Positions 19,328 through 28,652 of a DNA stretch of 64,000 nucleotides are shown piece by piece. A program made the position numbers and the translations under genes. The stretch covers positions 292,988 to 356,987 of the forward strand of contig NZ_JAIHLQ010000001.1 of assembly GCF_019733355.1 (NCBI RefSeq), given 5' to 3'. Within the stretch, counting starts at the first letter, position 1; every line of letters begins with the position of its first letter. Below the pieces are notes generated by a model. It ran no database searches. It was given only the letters and a program-made list of their open reading frames with translations, and was not told where the DNA came from. The DNA is from Pseudomonas baetica (lineage in GTDB: Bacteria > Pseudomonadota > Gammaproteobacteria > Pseudomonadales > Pseudomonadaceae).

Positions 19328-20626
19328 TTACTGCGCATCGAGTTGCTTGCCGCGAGTCTCCGGCAAGCTCAATGCAGCAAGAATCACCAAGCCGTAGGAC
19401 ACCGCAGCGAAGGCACCGATGCCCATGCTCAATGGCACTTTCTGGCTGAGCAGACCGATCAGCAATGGAAACAACGCCGCCAGCGCCCGGCCGATGTTGT
19501 AGCAAAAGCCCTGGCCGGAACCACGAATACGCGTTGGAAACAGCTCAGTGAGAAACGCGCCCATGCCGCTAAAGATTCCCGAAGCAAAGAAGCCCAGCGG
19601 GAAGCCCAGCCACAGCATCACACCATTGCTCACCGGCATCTGCGTATAGAGCAGAACGATGGTGAAAGAGCCCACGGCGAACAGAACGAAGTTCTTTTTG
19701 CGACCCAACAGGTCGGTCAGATAGGCGCTGATCACGTAACCGACGTAAGAGCCGACGATCACCATCGCCAGATAACCACCGGTGCCGAGCACGCTCAAAC
19801 CGCGTTCATTCTTGAGAAAGGTCGGCAACCAGGACGTGATCGCGTAGTACCCACCGAGCGCGCCGGTGGTCAGCAGTGAGGCGCGAATCGTGGTGAAAAG
19901 CATGCCGGGCGCGAAAATCTCGTAGAACTTCGCCGGGTTTTCCGGGGTTTGCGCAGCCTTGGCTTCGCGATAGATCTCCGGATCCTTGACCAAGCGCCGA
20001 ACGAAGATCACAAAAATCGCCGGCACGATGCCGAGGATGAACAGCGCGCGCCAGGCGTCTTCCGGCGGCAGTATCGAAAACAGCAGCGCATACAGAATCG
20101 CCGTCAGCCCCCAACCCAATGCCCAACCGGATTGCACCATGCCCACTGCTTTGCCGCGATCCTTGGCGCGGATCACCTCGCCGATCAACACGGCACCGGC
20201 GGTCCACTCGCCACCGAATCCAAAGCCCATCAGGGTGCGGGCAATGAGCAATTGCTCGTAGTTCTGAGCGAAGCCGCAGAGGAAGGTAAAGAAGGCGAAC
20301 CACAGCACCGTCAGCTGCAAAGTGCGCACGCGCCCGATGCGGTCGGAAAGAATCCCGGCGACCCACCCGCCGATGGCCGAGGCGATCAGGGTGCAAGTGT
20401 GAATCAGCCCGGCTTCGCCTGTGGTGATGCCCCACATCGCAATCAGGGTCGGCACCACGAAGCTGAGCATCTGCGTGTCCATGCCGTCCAGACCGTAGCC
20501 GATCTTGCAGCTCCAGAAGGTCCGGCGCTCCTGCTTGTTGATGTTGCGATACCAGTCGAACGGGCCCGGACGCGCCGTTGCCGTGGGTGTATCGAGTGTG
20601 TCTGGAAGGGTGTCGGGAGCACTCAT
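19328..20626 (-). CDS. MFS transporter, metabolite:H+ symporter type, 432 aa
   Basis: Twelve hydrophobic segments. Conserved MFS motifs include DRIGRVRTLQLTV after helix 2 and the RTLMGFGFGGEWTAGAVLIGE stretch around helix 4, as in aromatic acid/organic acid symporters. ATG 20626 (MSAPDTLPDT) is used; an open extension to 20755 lacks family similarity. Position ahead of pxpABC and divergence from a LysR gene suggest it imports 5-oxoproline or a related compound, which is inference. Confidence 0.88.
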   Translation of the reverse strand: MSAPDTLPDTLDTPTATARPGPFDWYRNINKQERRTFWSCKIGYGLDGMDTQMLSFVVPTLIAMWGITTGEAGLIHTCTLIASAIGGWVAGILSDRIGRVRTLQLTVLWFAFFTFLCGFAQNYEQLLIARTLMGFGFGGEWTAGAVLIGEVIRAKDRGKAVGMVQSGWALGWGLTAILYALLFSILPPEDAWRALFILGIVPAIFVIFVRRLVKDPEIYREAKAAQTPENPAKFYEIFAPGMLFTTIRASLLTTGALGGYYAITSWLPTFLKNERGLSVLGTGGYLAMVIVGSYVGYVISAYLTDLLGRKKNFVLFAVGSFTIVLLYTQMPVSNGVMLWLGFPLGFFASGIFSGMGAFLTELFPTRIRGSGQGFCYNIGRALAALFPLLIGLLSQKVPLSMGIGAFAAVSYGLVILAALSLPETRGKQLDAQ

Positions 20627-20784
20627 GGCCAATCTCCGCAGGTTTTTATTAGTCTTGTTCGAAGCCCCGACGACGCCTATCGTGGGAACCGGATGCGCCG
20701 ATTTTTCGTCCCATGGCCCTGCTGCGTCCAACGAATAAAAACCCGCCTTAGGCATAAGAAAAACTTGTCACCCGAGCCTTGCCC

Positions 20785-21699
20785 ATGAACCTGAAGTTTC
20801 TCGAGACCTTTGTCTGGGTCGCCCGACTGAAGAGTTTTCGCCTGACCGCCGACAAGCTTTTCACCACTCAGGCGTCGATTTCCAGCCGCATTGCGGTGCT
20901 TGAAAGCGAGTTGGGGGTGAAGCTGTTTCTGCGCGATTCACGCGGGGTCAGCCTGACGCCCGAAGGTCTGAAAGTGCTGGACTATGCCGAACAGATGCTC
21001 GACACCATGAGCGCGCTCAAGCAATCGATCGAAACCCGTTCGAGCAAGGTCGGCCGGGTGCGCATTGGCGTGATGGACACCGTCATCCACACTTGGCTCA
21101 GCCCCCTGGTGGCGCAGATGACCGATCTGTATCCACGGGTGGAAATCGAGCTGGTGGCCGATACGTCGCTTAACCTCTGCGATCAGCTGCAAAAAGGCTT
21201 TCTCGACCTGATCCTGCAAACCGATCTGGTGCGTCATGAAAGCGTGCGCAGTCTGGAGCTGGCCAGCCATCCGCTGGGCTGGATCGTGGCGAGCCATTCG
21301 ATCTACAACCGCGACTTTTCAAGCCTTGCGGATCTGGCCCAGGAACGGATCATCACCTACTCGAAAAACTCTCGGCCGCATCAGGACGTTCTGGCGTTAA
21401 TGCAGGCCAACGGCGTGCTGACGCCACGCTTGAATTGTGTGAATTCGGTGTCGGCGATCACGCGCTTGTTGCGCGATGGATTCGGCATTGGCGCGCTGCC
21501 ACCGGTGCTGGTGGCCGAAGAACTGACGCGGGGGGAATTGACCTTGCTCGCCATCGACCAACGGCCATCGAACTTGCAGGTGGTGGTGTCGTGGCGGGTG
21601 GGCGTGGATTGGGTCGAGGAGATAGTGTCGTTGTGTCAGCAGGTGCTGGCAGGGTATGCGCGCAAGGTGGGCGAGCGCTACATCACATTGACCGACTGA
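20785..21699 (+). CDS. LysR-type regulator, divergent from the pxp operon, 304 aa
   Basis: The N-terminal winged helix (FLETFVWVARLKSFRLTADKLFTTQASISSRIAVLESELG) is standard, followed by a periplasmic-binding-protein-like effector domain. ATG 20785 is preferred over TTG 20779. Divergence from the MFS gene (158-bp gap) is the classical LysR layout, so it likely controls MFS-pxpABC. A CTTA-N4-TAAG repeat at 20747-20758, close to its own start, may be part of the binding site. Confidence 0.9.
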   Translation: MNLKFLETFVWVARLKSFRLTADKLFTTQASISSRIAVLESELGVKLFLRDSRGVSLTPEGLKVLDYAEQMLDTMSALKQSIETRSSKVGRVRIGVMDTVIHTWLSPLVAQMTDLYPRVEIELVADTSLNLCDQLQKGFLDLILQTDLVRHESVRSLELASHPLGWIVASHSIYNRDFSSLADLAQERIITYSKNSRPHQDVLALMQANGVLTPRLNCVNSVSAITRLLRDGFGIGALPPVLVAEELTRGELTLLAIDQRPSNLQVVVSWRVGVDWVEEIVSLCQQVLAGYARKVGERYITLTD

Positions 21700-21703
21700 G
21701 CAG

Positions 21704-21728
21704 CGAGGGGGATTTATCCCCTCGCCAC
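21704..21728. repeat. Short repeat related to 14518-14553
   Basis: GAGGGG-ATTTAT-CCCCTC hairpin followed by GCCACA, immediately after the LysR stop. It may also act as a transcription stop between convergent genes, though no T run is present. Confidence 0.4.
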
Positions 21729-21741
21729 AGCGACTGCGCCC

Positions 21742-22284
21742 TTACAACCCGCGCACATCGCGGTCTTCGATAGGCCGGCTCTGGCGCAGGCGCTTGCCAC
21801 CGAGCACCACCCAGTCGATCAGACGGAACAGGCATTCAATGCCGAACGACAACAGCAACGCCCCGCTCATGCCCCAGATCATCGCTTCCGGGGTCAGCAG
21901 AATCTGATAGCTGTAGCCGTTCCAGGTTTCCTTGCGAATATCCGGATCGGCAGCCAGCACCACTTGCAGGAAGCGGATGTACCAAGGCCCTTGCATCGCC
22001 TGGAACTGTTTATCCAGCGCCAGTTGACGATTGAGCAACGTGCTCAGGCTGTCGGCATCGCTGCGAAACACTGGGTCGTCACTGGCGCGGTAATGGGCGA
22101 CCAGCGCCTGCAAGTCGCCCTTGAAGAATTGCTCGGCCGTGCCCTGGAAACCGCGCAGGCCGGTCTGCGCCTCGATCAGATGCGCCTCGACCCGTTTCGC
22201 GTAATCGTTGATGAACCCAGGCACCTGGACACCAATCAACAGGCCCGCCGCAAACAACACCAGCCGTAGATAACTGAGCAACAT
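21742..22284 (-). CDS. DUF2937-like membrane protein, 180 aa
   Basis: A hydrophobic segment at about residues 5-25, a central soluble helical region (about 30-120) and a second membrane segment near 138-158. This matches the plan of DUF2937 proteins. ATG 22284 is chosen over a TTG nine bases upstream. It follows the glutamine amidotransferase gene by 12 bases, so the two may be co-transcribed. Function is unknown. Confidence 0.7.
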   Translation of the reverse strand: MLLSYLRLVLFAAGLLIGVQVPGFINDYAKRVEAHLIEAQTGLRGFQGTAEQFFKGDLQALVAHYRASDDPVFRSDADSLSTLLNRQLALDKQFQAMQGPWYIRFLQVVLAADPDIRKETWNGYSYQILLTPEAMIWGMSGALLLSFGIECLFRLIDWVVLGGKRLRQSRPIEDRDVRGL

Positions 22285-22296
22285 GGGGTGCAATCC

Positions 22297-23073
22297 TTAT
22301 TCGGTAGTGCCCTGGCTTACGCATTCGCCGCGTCGCCACAGGCTCCATTGGCCCGGTTCGTAGCGGGTCCAGTTTTCATTTTCGGTCAAAGGCTCGGTGG
22401 CAATCACCGTGACCACGTCGTTGGGCGTGGTTTCAGCCTGGAAATCGACGATCACATCGACATCCTTCAATCGAGCCGGGCCGAACGGTGCGCGTCGGGT
22501 GATCTGTGCCAGTTTGGTCGAGCAATAGCAGAACAGCCAGTCACCATCGCTGAGCAGGCAGTTGAACACGCCTTTGCTGCGGTAGTCGGCGCACGCGGCG
22601 ACCAGGTCCGGCAACAGCACTTCTATATCGACCGGTTCCGGAAACGCTGCACGCACGCGGTTGAGCAAATCGCAGAATGCCGCTTCGCTGTCGGTATCGC
22701 CGACCGGGCGATAGAAACTTTTGATCGGGGTGAAATCGGCGAGTTGACCGTTGTGCGCAAAGCACCAGTTGCGTCCCCACAGTTCGCGGACGAACGGATG
22801 GGTATTGGACAGGCAAACCTTGCCGACATTGGCCTGACGAATATGGCCGATGACCACTTCGCTCTTGATCGGATAACGCTGCACCAGATTGGCCACTTCC
22901 GACTCGCAACTGGCGGCCGGGTCCTGGAACAGGCGCAAGCCACGGCCTTCATAGAACGCGATGCCCCAACCGTCGCGGTGCGGGCCTGTGCGACCGCCGC
23001 GCTGCATCAGCCCGGTGAAGCTGAACACGATGTCGGTCGGCACGTTGGCACTCATGCCCAGTAATTCACACAT
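22297..23073 (-). CDS. Class II glutamine amidotransferase (YafJ-like), 258 aa
   Basis: Cys2 directly after the initiator Met is the N-terminal nucleophile of Ntn-type amidotransferases. [17 protein letters not shown] and the CFAHNGQL segment form the glutamine-binding part. Length and single-domain structure match YafJ/YafJ-like proteins, which have no defined acceptor. It may be co-transcribed with the flanking membrane-protein genes (15 and 12 bases away). Confidence 0.88.
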   Translation of the reverse strand: MCELLGMSANVPTDIVFSFTGLMQRGGRTGPHRDGWGIAFYEGRGLRLFQDPAASCESEVANLVQRYPIKSEVVIGHIRQANVGKVCLSNTHPFVRELWGRNWCFAHNGQLADFTPIKSFYRPVGDTDSEAAFCDLLNRVRAAFPEPVDIEVLLPDLVAACADYRSKGVFNCLLSDGDWLFCYCSTKLAQITRRAPFGPARLKDVDVIVDFQAETTPNDVVTVIATEPLTENENWTRYEPGQWSLWRRGECVSQGTTE

Positions 23074-23088
23074 GTGCGGGCTCTCGGG

Positions 23089-23586
23089 TTACAGACGCGG
23101 CTCGACCCGCATGCGCTGCGGATTGCTCGGCACTGGCGCACGACCGTAACGGTCATCACCGGCACCGCCGAACGGCTGATCATCGTCGCGTTCATCCGCG
23201 CGGGCTGCGGCGTGGGCGGCTTTGGTGGCTTCAGCCTGTTCGCGGCGAGCGCGTGAAGCACGCTCGATCGGAAAGCGGATCAGCACGAAAACCAGGTAAA
23301 TGCCAAAGGCGATCATGCCGTACATGAACAGGTCGGAAATCGCCCGCCAGGCGTTGTTGCCGACCTTGAACGCCAGATCCAGCGTGGTGATGGCAATGGC
23401 CGGAGCGACCTTTTCCTTCACCGGGTCAATGATGGTCGGGCTGAACAACAGCACCGCCATCAAGACACGCAGCGGCTCGCGCAGCCAGCGCCACATCCAG
23501 CGGGTCAGGCGCATCCATACCAACAGGCAGCCTACAGCGGCAAAGGCGTAGAGGCCCCAGGCGATCAGATAGTCGTTCTCGGTCAT
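23089..23586 (-). CDS. Conserved membrane protein, 165 aa
   Basis: Three hydrophobic segments (about residues 6-25, 38-60 and 85-110) are followed by a charged, Ala/Arg-rich cytoplasmic tail. The start may be ATG 23586 (MTENDYLIAW) or ATG 23595 three codons earlier; neither has a strong ribosome site. It precedes the amidotransferase by 15 bases on the same strand. I do not recognise a function. Confidence 0.65.
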   Translation of the reverse strand: MTENDYLIAWGLYAFAAVGCLLVWMRLTRWMWRWLREPLRVLMAVLLFSPTIIDPVKEKVAPAIAITTLDLAFKVGNNAWRAISDLFMYGMIAFGIYLVFVLIRFPIERASRARREQAEATKAAHAAARADERDDDQPFGGAGDDRYGRAPVPSNPQRMRVEPRL

Positions 23587-23669
23587 GGTGTCCATGGCAA
23601 GGCAGGCAAAGAGGCGCTTATAGTAACGACTTTTCGCCCGCCAGGCTTGTCCCAATAGACACACAACCT

Positions 23670-23757
23670 GTGGGATGAGCCTGCTCGCGAATACGGACTG
23701 TCAGTTGAAACATTGTTGTCTGACCCACCGCTTTCGCGAGCAGGCTCGCTCCCACAG
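23670..23757. repeat. Paired inverted REP elements (REPIN-like)
   Basis: GTGGGATGAGCCTGCTCGCGA at the left (one base over the core, GAGCCTGCTCGCGA) is matched by TCGCGAGCAGGCTC-GCTCCCACA at the right. They lie between divergent genes, just upstream of the oligopeptidase B gene. Confidence 0.85.
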
Positions 23758-23819
23758 GGTTTGCGCTGGTACCCAGAGCTGCGAAACCCCCTATTCCGTA
23801 CATTGTCCGAGAGCTTTCC

Positions 23820-25874
23820 ATGCCCGAATCCGCGAACGCCATCAGTGCCCCGATTGCCCACAAGGCCGCCGGCGCCGACCCGTATGCCTGGCTGCAGGAG
23901 CGCGACACCGACGCGGTGCTCGACTACCTCAAGGCCGAAAACGCCTGGCAAGAGACGCAAACCGCCGATCAGGCGCAACTGCGCGAAACGCTGTTCGAAG
24001 AGATCAAGGGCCGGATCCTCGAAACCGACCTGTCCCTGCCCTCGCCATGGGGGCCGTATCTGTATTACACACGCACCACCGCCGGTGACGAATACGCCCG
24101 GCACTACCGCTGCCCGCGTCCTGCCGACGACAGCCTGACCCTCGACGAAAGCCGCGAGCAATTGCTGCTCGACCCGAACGTGCTAGCCAATGGCGGGTTC
24201 TTTTCGCTTGGCGCGTTCAGCATCAGCCCCGATCACCAGCGTCTGGCCTACAGCGTCGACGCCTCGGGCGAGGAGGTTTACACGCTGTTCGTCAAGGAGT
24301 TGGCCAACGACAAGGTCAGCGAACTGGCCTTCGAGGATTGCGACGGCAGCATGACCTGGGCCAACGACAGCCTGACCTTGTTCTTCGGCGTGCTGGACGA
24401 CACTCACCGCCCACACAAATTGTTCCGTTATCGCCTCGACGGCACCGCTGCCGAAGAGGTGTTCAACGAAGCAGACGGACGTTTCTTCCTGCATTGCTAT
24501 CGCTCCAGCTCCGAACAGCAATTGCTGCTGTCGCTGGGCAGCAAGACCACCAGCGAAGTCTGGGCGCTGGACGCCAATCAGCCGCATCTGCCCTTCACTT
24601 GCCTGGCGCCACGGGTCGAGGATCACGAATACGATGTCGATCACGGCCTGCTCGATGGCGAGTGGACATGGTTTATCCGCACCAACCGCGACGGCATCAA
24701 TTACGCGCTGTATCAGGCGCCGGACACCGGCGTCGCGCCGAGTGAAGCCGACTGGCAGAACCTGATCGCGCACAGCGACAGCGTGATGCTCGACGACGTG
24801 AGCCTCAACACCCAAGCCATGACCCTGAGCCTGCGCGAAGGTGGCTTGCCGATCATCGAAGTTCACCCACAGGGGCTGGCGCCTTATCGCGTGCAATTGC
24901 CGGACGCGGCCTACAGCCTCTATGTGCAAAACAGCCTGGAGTTTGAAAGTGACCGGATTCGCCTGCGTTACGAGGCGTTGAACCGTCCGGCCCAAGTGCG
25001 CCAACTGATCCTCGCGACCGGCGAGCAAACCGTGCTGAAAGAAACCCCGGTGCTCGGCCATTTCGACGCTGACGCCTACGTCAGTCAGCGTTTGTGGGCG
25101 AACGCGCCGGACGGTACGCAAGTGCCGATCAGTCTGGTGATGAAACGCGAAATGGTAGGCAAACCGGTGCCGCTGTACCTGTACGGTTACGGCGCATACG
25201 GTTCAAGCCTCGACCCGTGGTTTTCCCATGCACGCCTGAGCCTGCTCGATCGCGGCATGGCCTTCGCCATCGCCCATGTGCGCGGCGGCGGTGAGCTGGG
25301 CGAAGCCTGGTATCGCGCCGGCAAGCAAGAACACAAACACAACACTTTCAGCGATTTCATTGCCTGCGCCGAGTTCCTGATTCTCAACGGCATCACCACA
25401 GCGCAAAAACTGGCGATCAGCGGTGGCAGCGCCGGGGGCCTGTTGATTGGCGCCGTGCTCAACCAGCGTCCGGATCTGTTCGGCGTAGCGATTGCCGAAG
25501 TACCGTTCGTCGACGTACTCAACACCATGCTCGACCCGGATCTGCCACTGACCGTCACCGAATACGACGAGTGGGGCAACCCCGAAGAGCCGGACGTCTA
25601 TGAACGCATCAAGGCTTACGCACCGTACGAAAACGTCGCCGCGCAGGACTACCCGGCGACGCTGGTGATCGCCGGCTACAACGACAGCCGCGTGCAGTAT
25701 TGGGAAGCGGCCAAGTGGGTAGCGAAACTGCGCGCGACCAAAACCGACAACAACCCACTGCTGCTCAAGACAGAATTGGGCGCCGGGCACGGTGGGATGA
25801 GCGGGCGTTATCAAGGATTACGTGACGTAGCGCTCGAATATGCATTTGTCTTCAAGGTTTTGGGGCTGGCCTGA
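23820..25874 (+). CDS. ptrB: Oligopeptidase B (S9A serine peptidase), 684 aa
   Basis: N-terminal beta-propeller (about residues 70-400) and a C-terminal alpha/beta-hydrolase domain. The catalytic triad is Ser537 in GGSAGGLL, Asp622 in GYNDSRVQYW and His657 in GAGHGGMSGRY. The last two motifs, and Glu-rich segments, point to oligopeptidase B, which cleaves short peptides after Arg/Lys, rather than prolyl oligopeptidase. No signal peptide, so cytoplasmic. ATG 23820 gives the expected N-terminus. Confidence 0.93.
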   Translation: MPESANAISAPIAHKAAGADPYAWLQERDTDAVLDYLKAENAWQETQTADQAQLRETLFEEIKGRILETDLSLPSPWGPYLYYTRTTAGDEYARHYRCPRPADDSLTLDESREQLLLDPNVLANGGFFSLGAFSISPDHQRLAYSVDASGEEVYTLFVKELANDKVSELAFEDCDGSMTWANDSLTLFFGVLDDTHRPHKLFRYRLDGTAAEEVFNEADGRFFLHCYRSSSEQQLLLSLGSKTTSEVWALDANQPHLPFTCLAPRVEDHEYDVDHGLLDGEWTWFIRTNRDGINYALYQAPDTGVAPSEADWQNLIAHSDSVMLDDVSLNTQAMTLSLREGGLPIIEVHPQGLAPYRVQLPDAAYSLYVQNSLEFESDRIRLRYEALNRPAQVRQLILATGEQTVLKETPVLGHFDADAYVSQRLWANAPDGTQVPISLVMKREMVGKPVPLYLYGYGAYGSSLDPWFSHARLSLLDRGMAFAIAHVRGGGELGEAWYRAGKQEHKHNTFSDFIACAEFLILNGITTAQKLAISGGSAGGLLIGAVLNQRPDLFGVAIAEVPFVDVLNTMLDPDLPLTVTEYDEWGNPEEPDVYERIKAYAPYENVAAQDYPATLVIAGYNDSRVQYWEAAKWVAKLRATKTDNNPLLLKTELGAGHGGMSGRYQGLRDVALEYAFVFKVLGLA

Positions 25875-25890
25875 GGAACTCCGTCGGTCA

Positions 25891-25915
25891 CTTGGGTCTT
25901 AATTACAGACCCAAG
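25891..25915. terminator. Hairpin after the oligopeptidase gene
   Basis: CTTGGGTCT (25891-25899) and AGACCCAAG (25907-25915) form a perfect 9-bp stem with a 7-base loop, 16 bases after the ptrB stop. There is no T run, so it is either a weak terminator or an mRNA-stabilising hairpin. Confidence 0.45.
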
Positions 25916-25981
25916 AGGCCGATACCCCACAAAGGTCGATGTACAGCCTCGAAAATGTGAAAACAAAAAGATCGCCAAGAC

Positions 25982-26441
25982 ATGTCTGAGCCCACTTTAC
26001 TGAACAACGAAATCCGCGACTGGCTGATGGACTGCGGTCTGTTCGATCAGTTGCAACTGGCAGACTTCGCCGCCGCCTCCGGCTACTTCAGCATCAGCAC
26101 GGTGGCCGAGGGCGAAGCCATCTTCCGCGAGGGCGATGCTGGCAGCTTCATGTGCATCCTCCACACCGGCCAGGTGGCCGTGCAGAAAACCGGCCCCGAC
26201 GGCCAGACCATCACCATGGCCACCCTGCGCAGCGGCCGGGCATTCGGCGAAATGGCCGTGCTCGACGGCGACCTGCATCGCGGCGAGCAACTGTCAGTTG
26301 CTCAACCTGGGCAAAGACTCGCTGGAAAAAATGCTCAACGACGCACCGAAAATCGCCGCCAAAATCATCCGCGCCCTCGCTGTCTCCCTCTCCAAACGCC
26401 TGCGCATGGCCGACGGTCAACTGGCGGCGCAACAGGTCTAA
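25982..26441 (+). pseudogene. Cyclic-nucleotide-binding domain protein, frameshifted
   Basis: The first frame encodes a good cNMP-binding domain up to GEMAVLDGD near 26272, including GEAIFREGDAGSFMCIL. The rest of the domain (CIAASNCQLLNLGKDSLEKML to MADGQLAAQQV) continues in the +1 frame and ends at 26441. The residues that normally follow GEMAVLDG (an ERRSA-like stretch) are missing. A 14-bp deletion between two GGCGA copies would explain both the loss and the shift. The original first frame runs on to 26707 with meaningless sequence over the antisense gene. Sequencing error cannot be excluded. Confidence 0.8.
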
Positions 26442-26722
26442 CCGCCGGGAGATTTGGCTTTGGTGCCGGTCGGTTCAATGCCCGGCACTGGCTGATCCTT
26501 GCTCGGCGGACTTGGCATTTCGATCGGCACCAGCGGCGGGCTACCACTGCCGGCGCCAGACTTGGGAATATTGATCGGCGTGATCTGCGGATAGGGTGTT
26601 GGCGTTGCGGTGCCGGGCGAACCGGGTTGCGGCATTGGGCTGACCGGAATGGTCTGCTGCGCCTGCACGGCACTAATCGAGAGCGCGGCCAGGGCAATGA
26701 CCGTTAGAATGGTGCGCTTCAT
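26438..26722 (-). CDS. Secreted Pro-rich small protein, 94 aa
   Basis: A clear signal peptide (MKRTILTVIALAALSISAVQA, cleavage after AQA at about 21) precedes a Pro/Gly/Thr/Ser-rich mature part with no recognised domain. ATG 26722 has GGAG six bases upstream; a TTG one codon earlier is not needed. Probably a periplasmic or surface protein of unknown function. Its end overlaps the stop of the broken cNMP gene on the other strand by 4 bases. Confidence 0.65.
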   Translation of the reverse strand: MKRTILTVIALAALSISAVQAQQTIPVSPMPQPGSPGTATPTPYPQITPINIPKSGAGSGSPPLVPIEMPSPPSKDQPVPGIEPTGTKAKSPGG

Positions 26723-26800
26723 CAAGGGCTCCGTTGGCCTTAGTCTGCGCTCAGGCTACTCCCAACGGGCCTGCTTGCCTTCCCCCTTGTAGAGATTTCC

Positions 26801-27487
26801 ATGAAACGTTTCGTTCTGCTCGACACCACGCCGATCCCTGAAAACGGCGGTGCCCTGTGCCTGTTCGAATATGGCGAGGATTTCGTCATCAAAATTCAGG
26901 GCGGCGATGGCGGGCAATTGATGAACACGCGCATGCACGGTTCAGAAGATGCGCTGGCCGAGATCCCTTGCCGCAAGGTCGCCGGCCGACCGGATTCGCG
27001 GGTGCTGATCGGCGGGCTGGGCATGGGTTTCACCCTCGCCTCGGCGCTCAAGCACTTGGGCAAGAGCGCTGAAGTGGTGGTCGCTGAACTGGTACCGGGC
27101 GTGGTCGAATGGAATCGTGGGCCGCTCGGTGAAAAATCCGGCCGCCCCCTGCTCGACCCGCGCACAGTGATCCGTCAGGACGATGTCGCCAAGGTGCTGC
27201 AAAGCGAACCCAATGGCTTCGACGCGATCATGCTCGACGTCGACAACGGCCCCGAAGGCCTGACGCAGAAGGCCAACAGTTGGCTGTACTCCGCCGCCGG
27301 GCTCAATGCGTGCGCCAAGGCCCTGCGCCCCAAAGGCGTGCTGGCCGTGTGGTCGGCCAGCGCCGATCGGCAGTTTTCCGACAAATTGAAGAAGGCCGGT
27401 TTCAAGGCTGAGGAAGTGCAGGTCTTCGCCCACGGCAACAAGGGCACCCGCCATACGATCTGGATTGCCGAGAAGCTCAAAGGCTGA
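26801..27487 (+). CDS. Spermidine synthase-like methyltransferase-fold protein, 228 aa
   Basis: Rossmann-type domain with motif I VLIGGLGMGFTLASAL (about residues 68-83), an acidic residue after the second strand (VVAELVPGVVEW) and DAIMLDVDNGPEG at about 140-152. This is the spermidine/spermine synthase fold, but the N-terminal aminopropyl-acceptor domain of SpeE is reduced. Many such proteins in bacteria have no proven polyamine role. ATG 26801 starts MKRFVLLDTTP. Confidence 0.78.
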   Translation: MKRFVLLDTTPIPENGGALCLFEYGEDFVIKIQGGDGGQLMNTRMHGSEDALAEIPCRKVAGRPDSRVLIGGLGMGFTLASALKHLGKSAEVVVAELVPGVVEWNRGPLGEKSGRPLLDPRTVIRQDDVAKVLQSEPNGFDAIMLDVDNGPEGLTQKANSWLYSAAGLNACAKALRPKGVLAVWSASADRQFSDKLKKAGFKAEEVQVFAHGNKGTRHTIWIAEKLKG

Positions 27488-27536
27488 GCTAAACTGCGAA
27501 CATAACCGTCATCAGTCTTTCTACAAAGGTGAACCC

Positions 27537-27908
27537 ATGAGTTCGTCCACCCCAACCAACACGTCGAAGCTGGATCGCATCCTCGCCGACAACCAGCGCG
27601 ACAAGGAAATGGGCTACCGCGACAAGGCCCTGAAAATGTACCCGCACGTCTGCGGTCGCTGCACCCGTGAGTTTTCCGGCAAGCGTCTGAGCGAACTGAC
27701 CGTGCATCATCGTGACCACAACCACGACAACAACCCGCAGGACGGTTCGAACTGGGAGTTGCTGTGCCTGTACTGCCACGACAACGAACACTCGCGTTAC
27801 ACCGACCAGCAATATTTCAGCGAAGGCTCGCTGAGCACGCCGACGATTGCCAAAGCGACGCATAACCCGTTTGCGGCGCTGGCCGGGCTGATGAAAAAAG
27901 AAGAGTAA
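27537..27908 (+). CDS. YajD-type HNH nuclease family protein, 123 aa
   Basis: Contains CGRC (about residues 38-41), the HNH core TVHHRDHNHDNNPQDGSNWELLCLYCHD split here by position (about 56-84), and a second Cys pair for zinc. ATG 27537 (MSSSTPTNTS) has AAAGGTGAACCC upstream and is preferred over in-frame starts in the preceding 72 bases. E. coli YajD is a close size match. DNA target or role is unknown. Confidence 0.85.
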   Translation: MSSSTPTNTSKLDRILADNQRDKEMGYRDKALKMYPHVCGRCTREFSGKRLSELTVHHRDHNHDNNPQDGSNWELLCLYCHDNEHSRYTDQQYFSEGSLSTPTIAKATHNPFAALAGLMKKEE

Positions 27909-27930
27909 AGATCTTCATTGGCCTGACGGG

Positions 27931-28015
27931 CCTCTTCGCGAGCAAGCCCGCTCCCACATTGGTTTTGTGTACGACGTCGATCCAATGTGGGAGCGCGTTT
28001 GCTCGCGAAGGCGCC
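27931..28015. repeat. Paired inverted REP elements (REPIN-like)
   Basis: GCGAGCAAGCCCGCTCCCACA at the left (core CAAGCCCGCTCCCACA) is matched by ATGTGGGAGCGCGTTTGCTCGCGA at the right, with ATTGG/CCAAT extending the stem. The right copy carries a CG for GG change in its core. Confidence 0.85.
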
Positions 28016-28100
28016 CGCCCAGGTACCGCCAATCCATGACCTGACCACAACCACCCAATCCCCGTATAATCGCCCTCTTTTTCCCGAAGGCTCCCCGCTC

Positions 28101-28571
28101 GTGGCAGACAAACGTTACAGCTGCATTGGTTTGTACAACCCCAAATCACCGGAGAACGTCGGTTCGGTGATGCGCGCCGCAGGCTGTTATGGCGTGTCGA
28201 CCGTGTTCTACACCGGCAAGCGCTATGATCGCGCCGCCGACTTCGTTACCGACACCAAACGCGTGCACTACGACATCCCGCTGATCGGCATTGATGACCT
28301 GAAAAAGATCCTGCCGCTCAACTGCGTGCCCGTCGCCGTGGAACTGGTCGAAGGCGCCCGTCCGCTGCCGGAATACACCCACCCGGATCGCGCGCTCTAC
28401 ATCTTCGGCCCTGAAGACGGCTCGCTGGATAAAGAGATCCGCGACTGGTGCGAAGACGTCGTGTACATCCCGACCACCGGTTGCATGAACCTCGCCGCCA
28501 CGGTCAACGTCGTGCTCTACGACCGCATGGCCAAGGGCCTGAACACCCGCTCCGGGCCGAAATTCCGCTAA
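28101..28571 (+). CDS. SPOUT-family RNA 2'-O-methyltransferase, 156 aa
   Basis: A single SpoU (SPOUT trefoil-knot) domain: NPKSPENVGSVMRAAGCYGV near the start, IFGPEDGSLD in the middle and the knot segment PTTGCMNLAATVNVVLYDR near the end. Start GTG 28101 fits the family N-terminus. Size resembles TrmL-type tRNA wobble methylases, but the motif 3 sequence differs from E. coli TrmL, so the RNA target is left open. Confidence 0.85.
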   Translation: MADKRYSCIGLYNPKSPENVGSVMRAAGCYGVSTVFYTGKRYDRAADFVTDTKRVHYDIPLIGIDDLKKILPLNCVPVAVELVEGARPLPEYTHPDRALYIFGPEDGSLDKEIRDWCEDVVYIPTTGCMNLAATVNVVLYDRMAKGLNTRSGPKFR

Positions 28572-28652
28572 AACGTCACACATCCGATGGAACAAGCTGT
28601 CCGCCCGCGCAGTCAGCTTGTTTATCCATTACCCAATGCCTGGAGAAAGATC

